Shown here in pieces: positions 1-8,017 of a stretch of DNA of 16,217 nucleotides. The notes below the pieces were generated by a model. That model had not been told where the DNA came from, made no database searches, and saw nothing but the letters and a program-made list of their open reading frames with translations. The DNA lies in NCBI GenBank assembly GCA_946626795.1, contig CAMOUZ010000016.1, positions 1 to 16,217 on the forward strand, given 5' to 3'. Made by a program: the position numbers and the translations under genes. The DNA is from an uncultured Clostridia bacterium. Its GTDB lineage: Bacteria; Bacillota; Clostridia; Christensenellales; CAG-1252. Numbering within the stretch: position 1 is the first letter of the stretch; each line of letters starts with the position of its first letter.

Positions 1-430
1 TATCAGGCGCTCATCAAGGTGCTCACCTCCATGCAACCGCAGGAAGTCATTGACGTGGTCTTGGCTTCCGGACTCCGTGGCAGAGGCGGCGCAGGTTTCC
101 CGACGGGCAGAAAATGGCAGTTCACGAAGAACGCCGTGGGCGATGTGAAATACGTGGCTTGTAACGCCGACGAAGGCGACCCGGGCGCGTTTATGGATCG
201 TTCCGTTTTGGAAGGCGACCCGCATGCCGTCATCGAGGCGATGGCGATCGCCGCTTACGCGATCGGCGCGCAGCAGGGCTATGTTTACGTCCGTGCGGAG
301 TACCCCATCGCGGTCAGAAGGCTCCAAATCGCCATCGACCAAGCGAAGGAATACGGACTCCTCGGCAAGAATATCCTCGGCACGGGCTTTAATTTCGACC
401 TTGAAATCAGGCTCGCCGCGGTTGCCTTCG

Positions 431-1423
<993 letters not shown>

Positions 1424-1437
1424 GGGAGGAGATAGCT

Positions 1438-3186
1438 ATGGAAACGAAGATGATAAACTTAAAGATCAATGGAATGAATGTCACCGTCCCCGAAGGCTAC
1501 ACCATCCTTCAAGCCGCGCGTCAGGCGGGTATCAAGATCCCCACGCTCTGCTATCTGAAAGATATTAACGCCATCGGCGCTTGCCGTGTATGCGTGGTGG
1601 AAGTGAAGGGCGCGAGATCCCTCGTGGCGGCTTGTGTATTCCCCGTGAGCGAGGGAATGGAAGTCATCACGAATTCCCCGCGCGTGATGAATAGCCGCAA
1701 GACCACCTTGGAGCTTCTCCTCTCCGACCATAAGAAAGAATGTTTGAGCTGCGTGAGGAATAGGAGCTGCGAATTGCAGTCTTTGGCGCTTGAATACGGC
1801 TGCGACGAGAATAAATACAAGGGCGCTACCTCGAATTATCCTCTCGACGAAACGACCCCGTATCTCGTGCGCGACAATAATAAATGTATCCTCTGCCGCC
1901 GTTGCGTCGCCGCTTGTAAGGAATATCAGTCCGTGGCGGTCATCGGCGCGAATGCGCGCGGCTTCGATACGCACATCGCTTGCGCTTTCGAGAATCCGCT
2001 TTCTTCCGTCGCCTGCGTAGGCTGCGGACAGTGTATCACCGTCTGCCCGACGGGCGCTCTCACCGAGAAGTCCGAGATCGATAACGTGCTTGCCGCGCTC
2101 GCGGATCCGAATAAGTACGTCATCGTGGGCACGGCTCCCTCTGTCAGAGTGGGCCTCGGCGAGGAATTCAATAGCCCCATCGGCACGGAAGTGGAAGGCA
2201 AGATGGCGGCGGCGCTCCGCAGAATGGGCTTCGACAATGTCTTCGACGTGGACTTCGGGGCGGACCTCACTATTATGGAAGAAGGCGCGGAGTTTATAAG
2301 CCGCGTGCAGAATGGCGGCGTGCTCCCGATGATCACGTCCTGCTCTCCCGCTTGGATCAAGTTTATCGAGCATAACTTCCCGGATCAGCTCCCGCATCTC
2401 TCCACCTGCAAGTCTCCGCAACAGATGTTCGGCGCGATCATCAAGACCTACTACGCGGAGAAGATCGGCAAGGATCCCAAGGACATTTACGTGGTCTCCG
2501 TGATGCCTTGCACCGCGAAGAAATTCGAGAAGACCCGTCCCGACCAGAATGCGGCGGGCGAGGGGATCCCCGATATCGACGCCGTCTTGACCACCCGCGA
2601 GCTTGCGAAGATGATCAAGAGAATGGGCATTATGTTCAATGACCTTCCCTCCGAGAAGTTCGACGATCCTCTCGGCATCTCGACGGGCGCGGCTGTGATC
2701 TTTGGCGTGACGGGCGGCGTGATGGAAGCGGCGCTCCGTACCGTGGCGGAAAAGCTCACGGGCGAAGAGCTCCCCTCCGTGGATTTCACGGAAGTGCGCG
2801 GCACCAAGGGCATCAAGGAAGCCGAGTATGACATCAAGGGTCTCAAAGTGAAGGTGGCGGTCGCTTCCGGTCTCGCGAATGCGCGCGTCCTTTTGGACCA
2901 GATCAAGGAAGGGAAGAGCCCGTATCACTTCATCGAGATCATGAGCTGTCCCGGCGGCTGTGTGAATGGCGGCGGTCAGCCCATCCGCACGGCGGACGAG
3001 AGGAACAACGTGGACATCAAGTCCACCCGCGCGGCGTCCATCTATGCTTTGGATAAGAGCATGCCGCTCCGCAAGTCTCATGAGAACCCCGCGATCATCG
3101 AGGTCTATAAGGAATACCTCGGCGAGCCGAATAGTCACAAGGCGCATCATATCTTGCACACCTCCTATATCAAGAGAGGTCTGTAA
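1438..3186 (+). CDS. hydA: [FeFe]-hydrogenase catalytic subunit HydA (HndD-like, group A)
   Basis: The 582-residue catalytic subunit interconverts H+ and H2 in the cytoplasm. N-terminal [2Fe-2S] domain: Cys38, 49, 52 and 66. Next comes the His-Cys3 [4Fe-4S] site, His98, Cys102, 105 and 111. Two ferredoxin-type clusters follow, with CILCRRCVAAC at 150-160 and CVGCGQCITVCP at 193-204. The H-cluster signatures are all intact: TSCSPAW (Cys302), MPCTAKKFE (Cys358) and MSCPGGCVNGGGQP (Cys504, Cys508). The small-subunit-like tail is also present. This cluster set and a NuoF-like neighbour are characteristic of the NAD(P)-linked multimeric (HydABC/Hnd) hydrogenases, some of which bifurcate electrons between NADH and ferredoxin; bifurcation here is inferred. 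The start is ATG 1438 with GGGAGGA at 1424-1430 and 7 nt spacing. Maturases HydEFG are not in the window. Confidence 0.97.
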   Translation: METKMINLKINGMNVTVPEGYTILQAARQAGIKIPTLCYLKDINAIGACRVCVVEVKGARSLVAACVFPVSEGMEVITNSPRVMNSRKTTLELLLSDHKKECLSCVRNRSCELQSLALEYGCDENKYKGATSNYPLDETTPYLVRDNNKCILCRRCVAACKEYQSVAVIGANARGFDTHIACAFENPLSSVACVGCGQCITVCPTGALTEKSEIDNVLAALADPNKYVIVGTAPSVRVGLGEEFNSPIGTEVEGKMAAALRRMGFDNVFDVDFGADLTIMEEGAEFISRVQNGGVLPMITSCSPAWIKFIEHNFPDQLPHLSTCKSPQQMFGAIIKTYYAEKIGKDPKDIYVVSVMPCTAKKFEKTRPDQNAAGEGIPDIDAVLTTRELAKMIKRMGIMFNDLPSEKFDDPLGISTGAAVIFGVTGGVMEAALRTVAEKLTGEELPSVDFTEVRGTKGIKEAEYDIKGLKVKVAVASGLANARVLLDQIKEGKSPYHFIEIMSCPGGCVNGGGQPIRTADERNNVDIKSTRAASIYALDKSMPLRKSHENPAIIEVYKEYLGEPNSHKAHHILHTSYIKRGL

Positions 3187-3226
3187 GGGAGCTTCAAGGG
3201 ACTTTTTCCCTTGGAGGAAAGATATA

Positions 3227-3250
3227 GAGGGGCGCGGAAACGCGCCCTTT
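3227..3250 (+). terminator. Hairpin terminator after hydA
   Basis: GGGCGCG (3230-3236) pairs with CGCGCCC (3241-3247) around a GAAA tetraloop. The stem can extend by a few weaker pairs and is followed by a short TTT run. A second small stem, CAAGGGA/TCCCTTG at 3195-3213, precedes it. The T-tract is short, so termination may be only partial. It separates the hydrogenase operon from the riboswitch unit. Confidence 0.6.
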
Positions 3251-3267
3251 CATCAAGAAGAAACTTT

Positions 3268-3350
3268 TTGCAGGAAAGTCGGTGAGAATCCGACGCTGCC
3301 CCCACAGAGGTGACGGAAGAAGTTAAGGTTCCGAAGTCCTAATGCTGCAA
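3268..3350 (+). promoter_or_regulatory. Cobalamin (B12) riboswitch
   Basis: The core GGTGAGAATCC sits on a 5-bp stem (GTCGG 3278-3282 with CCGAC 3290-3294) and is followed by GCTGCCCCCAC, matching the conserved cobalamin-riboswitch core. An outer helix closes the element: TTGCAG at 3268-3273 with CTGCAA at 3345-3350. The 3' segment CGAAGTCCTAATGCTGC resembles a degenerate B12 box. The element ends 30 nt before the ATG of the next gene and 15 nt before its ribosome binding site (AGGGAGGG 3366-3373). No strong intrinsic terminator lies between them, so control of translation initiation is more likely than attenuation; this is an inference. Confidence 0.85.
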
Positions 3351-3380
3351 TAAGAATATATTTTTAGGGAGGGTAATCCT

Positions 3381-3824
3381 ATGAAAACAGCAAAGAGAAT
3401 TACATTGGTCGTTTTGGCTTTGGCGCTTTTGGTAAGCGCCGTCGTCGGAATGGTGGCTTGCAATAAATTCACCAATCCGGTGCAAATGACGGAGACCGAA
3501 ATCATCGTTCCGCTCGACGCGGAAGTCATGCCGGACATTTCCGGAAAACATCTTAAAGACTATTTGGACGCATTGCAAGAGAAAGAGTGTCTTACGTACG
3601 AAGCGCAAGGCGGTATGATCTATACGATCAACGGCAGAACCGCGGACGCAAGTCAAGGCGAGTATTGGCTTATTTACTCCGATGATCCCGATTATTCGAA
3701 TGAGGCTTGGGGTACCTATGTCGTAGGTGATACAACGTATAAGTCCACGACGTTAGGCTATGAGTCGCTTCCTTTGACGGAAGGCAAAACCTACGTATTC
3801 ATGATTTCCAAGTTCGACTATTGA
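3381..3824 (+). CDS. DUF4430 (transcobalamin C-terminal-like) lipoprotein, putative corrinoid-binding
   Basis: A 147-residue secreted protein with a hydrophobic signal peptide and a lipobox-like MVAC ending at Cys27, so probably anchored to the outer face of the membrane. Residues about 50-147 look like a DUF4430 domain: a HLKDYLDAL segment, then GEYWLIYSDD (Trp96 in the usual G-x-Y-W position), a GDTTY turn and a final YVFMISKFDY strand. DUF4430 is related to the C-terminal beta domain of transcobalamin and intrinsic factor, the part that caps cobalamin. Placement directly behind a cobalamin riboswitch and overlapping an ECF S-component gene (TGATG) supports a role in capturing a corrinoid. 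The start is ATG 3381 with AGGGAGGG 7 nt upstream. Family call fairly sure; ligand inferred from context. Confidence 0.82.
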   Translation: MKTAKRITLVVLALALLVSAVVGMVACNKFTNPVQMTETEIIVPLDAEVMPDISGKHLKDYLDALQEKECLTYEAQGGMIYTINGRTADASQGEYWLIYSDDPDYSNEAWGTYVVGDTTYKSTTLGYESLPLTEGKTYVFMISKFDY

Positions 3825-4531
3825 TGCGAGCTCGAGACGTCTGTCTTATCGCCATCTTGTCCGCGACCTTAACCGTGGGCAAGATGGCTTTATCATTTAT
3901 AGCGAATGTTGAAGTGGTGACCCTTCTTCTGACGGTCTATGCATTGACGCTGCCGCGGAGCAGGGTGCTCATCGCCACTTTTACTTTTATCGCCACCGAG
4001 GTCTTCATTTGGGGCGCGCATATATGGATCTTTATGTATCTCATCCATTGGCCCGCGCTCGTGCTCTCGGTCTCTTTTCTGAAAGGAAAGTGGGCGCCTT
4101 TGTTCGCCGTCATCATCGCCGTCCTTTTAACGGGGCTTTTCGGCGTGCAGACCACGGTGCTCGAAGTCCTGCTTCTCAGCAATTTCAGAAATATCGGATT
4201 TGCAAAGTGTTTCATTCTGCGCTACGGCACGGGCATTCCTTATTTCATCACGCATATCGTCTCCAACGCCATTATTTTATCCGTATTATTGTACCCGCTT
4301 TATCGTTTGATGCGTTCGCTTGCCCGTCAATACTTTAAGAAGCCGACGAAGAAAGACGTCGTCCCACTTGTCCCCTTGAAGGCAGAGACGGGGAGTAGCG
4401 AGGTCCCTCCCGAGGGAGAGAAAGGAGACCTTGCCCTGCAAGAAAGCGAGGACGCTCTCGGCGAGGAAAGGTCCGAGTCGCTCGCCGCGCAGAGCGAGGC
4501 GCAGGGGAAAGAGCCCCCTCCGCTTCCTTGA
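3824..4531 (+). CDS. ECF transporter S-component, probably for cobalamin or another corrinoid
   Basis: A hydrophobic protein of 235 residues with about six membrane segments in its first ~170 residues. The N-terminal region has the pattern of ECF substrate-binding subunits, including ANVEVVTLL at 27-35, which resembles the P/A-N-I/V-E-x-V motif. S-components bind a vitamin and dock on a shared EcfA/A'/T module; no EcfA or EcfT gene is present here, as expected for group II systems. The riboswitch and the overlapping DUF4430 gene point to cobalamin or a precursor (CbrT/CblT-like); that is context, not sequence proof. I chose ATG 3824, which forms a TGATG overlap with the upstream stop, over the TTG at 3821. 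The last ~60 residues form an odd hydrophilic Glu/Pro/Ser-rich tail. The stop overlaps the -35 box of the lemA promoter. Confidence 0.8.
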   Translation: MRARDVCLIAILSATLTVGKMALSFIANVEVVTLLLTVYALTLPRSRVLIATFTFIATEVFIWGAHIWIFMYLIHWPALVLSVSFLKGKWAPLFAVIIAVLLTGLFGVQTTVLEVLLLSNFRNIGFAKCFILRYGTGIPYFITHIVSNAIILSVLLYPLYRLMRSLARQYFKKPTKKDVVPLVPLKAETGSSEVPPEGEKGDLALQESEDALGEERSESLAAQSEAQGKEPPPLP

Positions 4532-4556
4532 CAAGCGCGCGCCCGCGTGCTACAAT
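4528..4556 (+). promoter_or_regulatory. SigA promoter of lemA-DUF2207
   Basis: A perfect -35 TTGACA (4528-4533), a 17-nt spacer and a -10 TACAAT (4551-4556) preceded by TG, which makes it an extended -10. The -35 box overlaps the stop codon of the preceding gene. Transcription would start near 4563, about 45 nt before lemA. Confidence 0.85.
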
Positions 4557-4608
4557 AAAGAATAACGCAGGCATTCTCTGCGCGAATAATGAAAAGAGGT
4601 GTTGAACT

Positions 4609-5181
4609 ATGCAATGGTGGGGTTGGCTTTTGATCGGCGTGGCGATATTCGTCGTCTTGGTGCTGATCATTCGTGCTCTTGTAAAAACGTATAATGATCT
4701 CGTGATGGGCAAAGAGAAGGTCAAGAACGGTTGGTCGCAGATCGACGTCCATCTTCGTCGTCGTTTCGACCTGATCCCGAATCTCGTGGAGACGGTGAAA
4801 GGCTATGCCGCCCATGAGAAAGAGACTTTGGAAAATGTCACGATGTGGCGTAGCAGAGTGAGCGCCGCGACGACGACGGAGGATGCCATCGAAGCGAATA
4901 AAGGGCTCTCCGGCGCCCTCGGCAGGCTCCTCGTCACGATGGAGAAATATCCCGAGCTCAAAGCGAATGAGAATTTCCTCAAACTCCAAGCCGAGCTCAC
5001 CGAGATCGAGAATAAGATCGCTTTCGCGCGTCAGTTCTATAACGACACCGTGCAGAAATACAATGTTCTCGTGAAGAAATTCCCGTCGAATATCATCGCT
5101 TCCATCTTTAAGTTCCAAGAAGAGAAATTCTTCGAGGTGGAGTCTTCGATCCGCGAGAACGTTCCGCAGGTGAAATTCTGA
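4609..5181 (+). CDS. lemA: LemA family protein
   Basis: A 190-residue protein with one N-terminal membrane segment (about residues 3-25) and a helical cytoplasmic domain. The family core is clear: YNDLVMGKEKVKNGWSQIDVHL, RRFDLIPNLVETVKGYAAHE, then NVTMWRSRV, and near the end ARQFYNDTVQKYN and FPSNIIASIFKF. LemA proteins are small membrane proteins of unclear function, very often encoded beside DUF2207 or TPM-domain proteins, as here. The start is ATG 4609 with an AAGAGGT-type ribosome binding site about 8 nt upstream. The stop overlaps the next start (TGATG at 5179-5183), so both proteins are probably made in a coupled way from the promoter at 4528-4556. Confidence 0.95.
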   Translation: MQWWGWLLIGVAIFVVLVLIIRALVKTYNDLVMGKEKVKNGWSQIDVHLRRRFDLIPNLVETVKGYAAHEKETLENVTMWRSRVSAATTTEDAIEANKGLSGALGRLLVTMEKYPELKANENFLKLQAELTEIENKIAFARQFYNDTVQKYNVLVKKFPSNIIASIFKFQEEKFFEVESSIRENVPQVKF

Positions 5182-7175
5182 TGACCTTCCTCCATAGGAC
5201 AAAGAAAGGCAAGTCCGTCACGGCTTGCCTTATATTGTGTCTGCTCCTCCTGTCGCTCCTTGCGCCGAGCTTGACCGCGTGCAGTCTTTTTTCGTCGGAG
5301 ATCTATCTCGAAACCTTCAATGTGGATATGACCTTGACGAAGGAGGGGAGTCTCCTCGTGACGGAGAAATCACATGCAGTCTTTACGCCGCAGGATACGA
5401 CGTGGTGGAATTTTTATCGCGTCATCGACGACAGGCATATCTATGAGAATATCATTCTCGATGATTCGAGTTTCCGCGTGGACGGCGTAGCCGTGGAGCT
5501 CTCTGCGATGCCGCTCGACCTTGATTCGAAATCTTCCGATTATTGGAAGAGGGAGTATGCGGGGAAGACCTTCGCTTATTTTAATTATAATGACAGTGGG
5601 CTGGAACTCGGCTTCATCTTGCCGGAATTCTCTTCGGGTCGTCACACCTTTGAATATACCTACGAGATCGAAAATTATCTCACGGGCGGCGCGGACGCGG
5701 CGATCTTTTATCATAAATACCTTTCCGAGATCAACGGAATGGACGTGAAAGGGCTGAATGTGACCCTTCATTTCCCCGAGGCGGAGCCTTCGCTCAAAGC
5801 GTGGCTTCACGTCTCGCAGAATGCCGTCGGCGCTTGGAAGCTTGCGGAGGACGAGAAGTCTCTCGTCGTTCACGTCGAGGATATCAAGGCAGGGGAGTAC
5901 GTCGAGAGCCGTGTCCTCCTCGATAAGTCGCATTACACCCTCTCTTCCGTCGACACCTCGGTGACTTCCGTGGACATCGAGCGGGAAGAGACGGAATGGA
6001 AGGAAGCCTATGAGAGAGAGCAAAAGATCCGCCTCGCCGTGACCATCGTGGATTACATCCTTGGGGCGGCGGCTTTCCTCCTCGGCATAGCGATGATCTT
6101 CGTCTTCAAGAAAAAGAGTCGCCCCTTAGAGCTCCCCGACGCGCCCATTTATTATCGGGATATACCCGAAGGATATACGGGCGGCGAAGTCTCCCCGATG
6201 TACTTCTATTATTCCTCCGAGAATTATATCGACGAGAGCATCTCCGCGACGATGCTCGAACTCGTGCGCAAACAGTATATCTCCATCGTCCCCGATGAGA
6301 AGGCGAAGAGCGCGGTGGTCACCGTCCTTAAAAATGACGAGAACGACGAGATTCCCACGCATCAGAAATACGTCATCGAGATGCTCCTCGCGGTGAAGCC
6401 CCTCGGCGAGTCTTTCACGATGAAGCAGTTTGAGAGCTTCGGAAAGAATAATCCCGGGAAGATGATCCGAATGGTGCAAAAATACAGAGAAGCCATCTTG
6501 AATAAGTCCAAGCGTGAGGGGGCGTATCCCAAGAAAAACCAAGTGCTTGAAAAAGTGAAACGCTTCGTGACGGGTTGCGTGGTCTCCGGTGTGGCGGTCA
6601 TCGTCCTCTCCGGCTTTGCGAATTTCTTCTTCGGGCAGGGAATGACGGTCTTCGGCGTAGGACTCATCCTCGGCGGATTGGTCTCTTATTTCTTCTTGCA
6701 TAAGATCAAGCCTCCCCTCACCGTGACGGGACAGAAGGAGTACGATAAGCTTCATGCCCTCGGGAAATATATGCAGGAATTCTCGATGATGGAGGATCAT
6801 GAGATCCCCGAGCTCGTGCTTTGGGAGGATTATATGGTCTTCGCCACGGCGATGGGTATCGCGGATAAGGTGGCGAAACAGCTCGAAATCGCTTATCCCG
6901 AGTTTAAGACGATGAGCGCGCGTTCCTTCGACGCGGACGGGCTCTTCATCCTTTATTTCTTCTCGCCCTCTTTCCGCGTGATGTCGGGGCTGAATTTCGT
7001 CGGGAATATCTCGAACGTCCTGCGCTCGGCGAATGCGGCGGAAAGAGCGCTTCGTGCGGGTCGGATCGCCAAGGGCCTCGGCGGCATGGTGGGCGGCGGC
7101 TTCCATGGCGGCGGCGGAGGATTCCACGGAGGTGGGGGAGGGTTCTCCGGAGGCGGCTTCGGAGGGCGTCGCTGA
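5181..7175 (+). CDS. DUF2207 domain membrane protein with glycine-rich C-terminus
   Basis: A 664-residue protein beginning with a signal peptide that ends in LTAC, with Cys34 as a possible lipidation site. An extracytoplasmic DUF2207 domain covers about residues 38-280 (ETFNVDMTLTKEGSLLVTE; DTTWWNFYRVI; HTFEYTYEIENYL). A membrane segment lies at about 286-311, a cytoplasmic region follows (PIYYRDIPEGYTGGEVSP), then two more membrane segments at about 463-507 and a second soluble part (WEDYMVFATAMGIADKVAKQL). The end is strikingly glycine-rich (GGGFHGGGGGFHGGGGGFSG), a known trait of this family. Function is unknown; co-occurrence with lemA suggests a joint envelope role. The gene overlaps lemA by one base and is followed by a strong terminator. 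If the lipobox is used, the protein is a lipid-anchored multipass protein, less usual than a cleaved signal. Confidence 0.9.
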   Translation: MTFLHRTKKGKSVTACLILCLLLLSLLAPSLTACSLFSSEIYLETFNVDMTLTKEGSLLVTEKSHAVFTPQDTTWWNFYRVIDDRHIYENIILDDSSFRVDGVAVELSAMPLDLDSKSSDYWKREYAGKTFAYFNYNDSGLELGFILPEFSSGRHTFEYTYEIENYLTGGADAAIFYHKYLSEINGMDVKGLNVTLHFPEAEPSLKAWLHVSQNAVGAWKLAEDEKSLVVHVEDIKAGEYVESRVLLDKSHYTLSSVDTSVTSVDIEREETEWKEAYEREQKIRLAVTIVDYILGAAAFLLGIAMIFVFKKKSRPLELPDAPIYYRDIPEGYTGGEVSPMYFYYSSENYIDESISATMLELVRKQYISIVPDEKAKSAVVTVLKNDENDEIPTHQKYVIEMLLAVKPLGESFTMKQFESFGKNNPGKMIRMVQKYREAILNKSKREGAYPKKNQVLEKVKRFVTGCVVSGVAVIVLSGFANFFFGQGMTVFGVGLILGGLVSYFFLHKIKPPLTVTGQKEYDKLHALGKYMQEFSMMEDHEIPELVLWEDYMVFATAMGIADKVAKQLEIAYPEFKTMSARSFDADGLFILYFFSPSFRVMSGLNFVGNISNVLRSANAAERALRAGRIAKGLGGMVGGGFHGGGGGFHGGGGGFSGGGFGGRR

Positions 7176-7210
7176 GCGCGTATAGCGGCGCTTATGCTTT
7201 GTTCCGACTA

Positions 7211-7256
7211 AATACCCGCAGTTACGTACAAGGAGTACGCGCCTGCGGGTATTTTT
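7211..7256 (+). terminator. Rho-independent terminator after the DUF2207 gene
   Basis: An 11-bp perfect stem, AATACCCGCAG (7211-7221) with CTGCGGGTATT (7243-7253), runs into a T-tract. The loop itself contains a second stem, CGTAC (7225-7229) with GTACG (7235-7239). It lies 36 nt after the stop codon. A diverged copy of the same stacked-stem element lies at about 16067-16105. Confidence 0.88.
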
Positions 7257-7340
7257 CATCGCGCCGCATCTCCTGTATTCTTCTCGTCAATTATTGTAGC
7301 CTGACAAATGATTTTACGGATGAAATTATACGTAAATCGT

Positions 7341-7369
7341 TTGACAATACCATAGGTATTATATATAAT
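7341..7369 (+). promoter_or_regulatory. SigA promoter of the XRE-pot operon
   Basis: Perfect consensus TTGACA (7341-7346), 17-nt spacer, TATAAT (7364-7369). It is followed by a leader of about 90 nt before the regulator gene. No other convincing promoter is visible before potA, potB, potC or potD, so it probably drives all five genes. Confidence 0.9.
7346..7360. promoter_or_regulatory. Palindromic operator candidate between -35 and -10
   Basis: AATACC-ATA-GGTATT is a perfect 6+3+6 inverted repeat lying within the 17-nt promoter spacer. A protein bound here would block RNA polymerase. The gene directly downstream encodes a helix-turn-helix/cupin regulator, so autorepression of the pot operon is the simplest reading. 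The binding itself is inferred. Confidence 0.6.
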
Positions 7370-7384
7370 TGCATTTGTTTAGAG

Positions 7385-7438
7385 AAAATAAACTTTGGAT
7401 TTAGTGCGGTTAGAAGTCGCAAACGGGAAGTTTATTTT
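7385..7438 (+). promoter_or_regulatory. Leader hairpin upstream of the XRE-cupin regulator
   Basis: AAAATAAACTT (7385-7395) is the exact reverse complement of AAGTTTATTTT (7428-7438). Inside is a short second stem, TGCG (7404-7407) with CGCA (7417-7420). The downstream arm ends in a T-rich run, giving an attenuator-like shape in the ~90-nt leader. It resembles no riboswitch class I recognise. Confidence 0.5.
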
Positions 7439-7468
7439 TACGAAACAAAAGAGAAAGGAGGCGCGGAC

Positions 7469-8002
7469 ATGGAGATCGGGGTCAAGATCAAAGCGCTCAG
7501 GCTCAAAAATAATCTCACGCAGGAGGAGCTTGCGGATCGTTGCGAGCTGACGAAAGGCTTCATCAGTCAGCTGGAAAATGACCTTGCGAATCCCTCCATC
7601 GAGACCTTGAATGACATCCTCGTGGTGCTGGGGAGTAATCTCGGAGAGTTCTTTCAGAATGAGGAGAGCGAGCCGCTCGTCTTCCATAAGGAAGATTATT
7701 TCTCCAAAGATTACGGCGACAGCCTGACCACGTGGCTCGTGCCCTCCGCGCAGAAGAACGCGATGGAGCCCATCCTCTTGGACCTCTTGGAGAAAGGGGC
7801 GAAGGAGACGGATATGCCCCATGAAGGGGAGGAATTCGGTTATGTCGTGGCGGGGAAGATCAAGCTCACCGTCGGACGCCGCACCTTTATGGTGGAGAAA
7901 GGGGAGACCTTTTATTACAAAGCGGATAAGAAGCATTCGATCGAGAATATGACGGACAAGAAGGCGACGGTCCTTTGGATCTCCTGCCCGCCCAACTTTT
8001 GA
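7469..8002 (+). CDS. XRE-family transcriptional regulator with C-terminal cupin domain (PuuR-like), probable pot operon regulator
   Basis: A 177-residue regulator. Residues about 3-60 form a helix-turn-helix domain: IGVKIKALRLKNNLTQEELA, then CELTKGFISQLENDLANPSI. Residues about 105-175 form a cupin_2 domain: MPHEGEEFGYVVAGKIKLTV, then GETFYYKADKKHSIEN. This architecture matches PuuR and similar regulators that sense small molecules such as polyamines. It is the first gene of the potABCD operon, 6-15 nt before potA, so it very likely controls polyamine uptake, probably as a repressor acting on the palindrome at 7346-7360. The start is ATG 7469, set by AAAGGAGG at 7454-7461. The frame stays open far upstream (to about 7199), but that stretch contains the terminator, promoter and leader and is not coding. 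Confidence 0.92.
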   Translation: MEIGVKIKALRLKNNLTQEELADRCELTKGFISQLENDLANPSIETLNDILVVLGSNLGEFFQNEESEPLVFHKEDYFSKDYGDSLTTWLVPSAQKNAMEPILLDLLEKGAKETDMPHEGEEFGYVVAGKIKLTVGRRTFMVEKGETFYYKADKKHSIENMTDKKATVLWISCPPNF

Positions 8003-8017
8003 TAAGGAATGAAGAAG

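Noticed and set aside
1459..3159. 566-codon open frame on the minus strand opposite hydA
   Set aside because: It is a mirror of hydA caused by codon bias; the plus strand has every hydrogenase motif, and the minus translation is His/Arg-rich with no recognisable domain.
3821..3823. TTG start for the S-component gene
   Set aside because: The adjacent ATG at 3824 forms a normal TGATG stop-start overlap.
7199..7468. A 90-codon upstream extension of the XRE regulator
   Set aside because: It would translate through a terminator, a consensus promoter and the leader hairpin; the ATG at 7469 has a perfect ribosome binding site.
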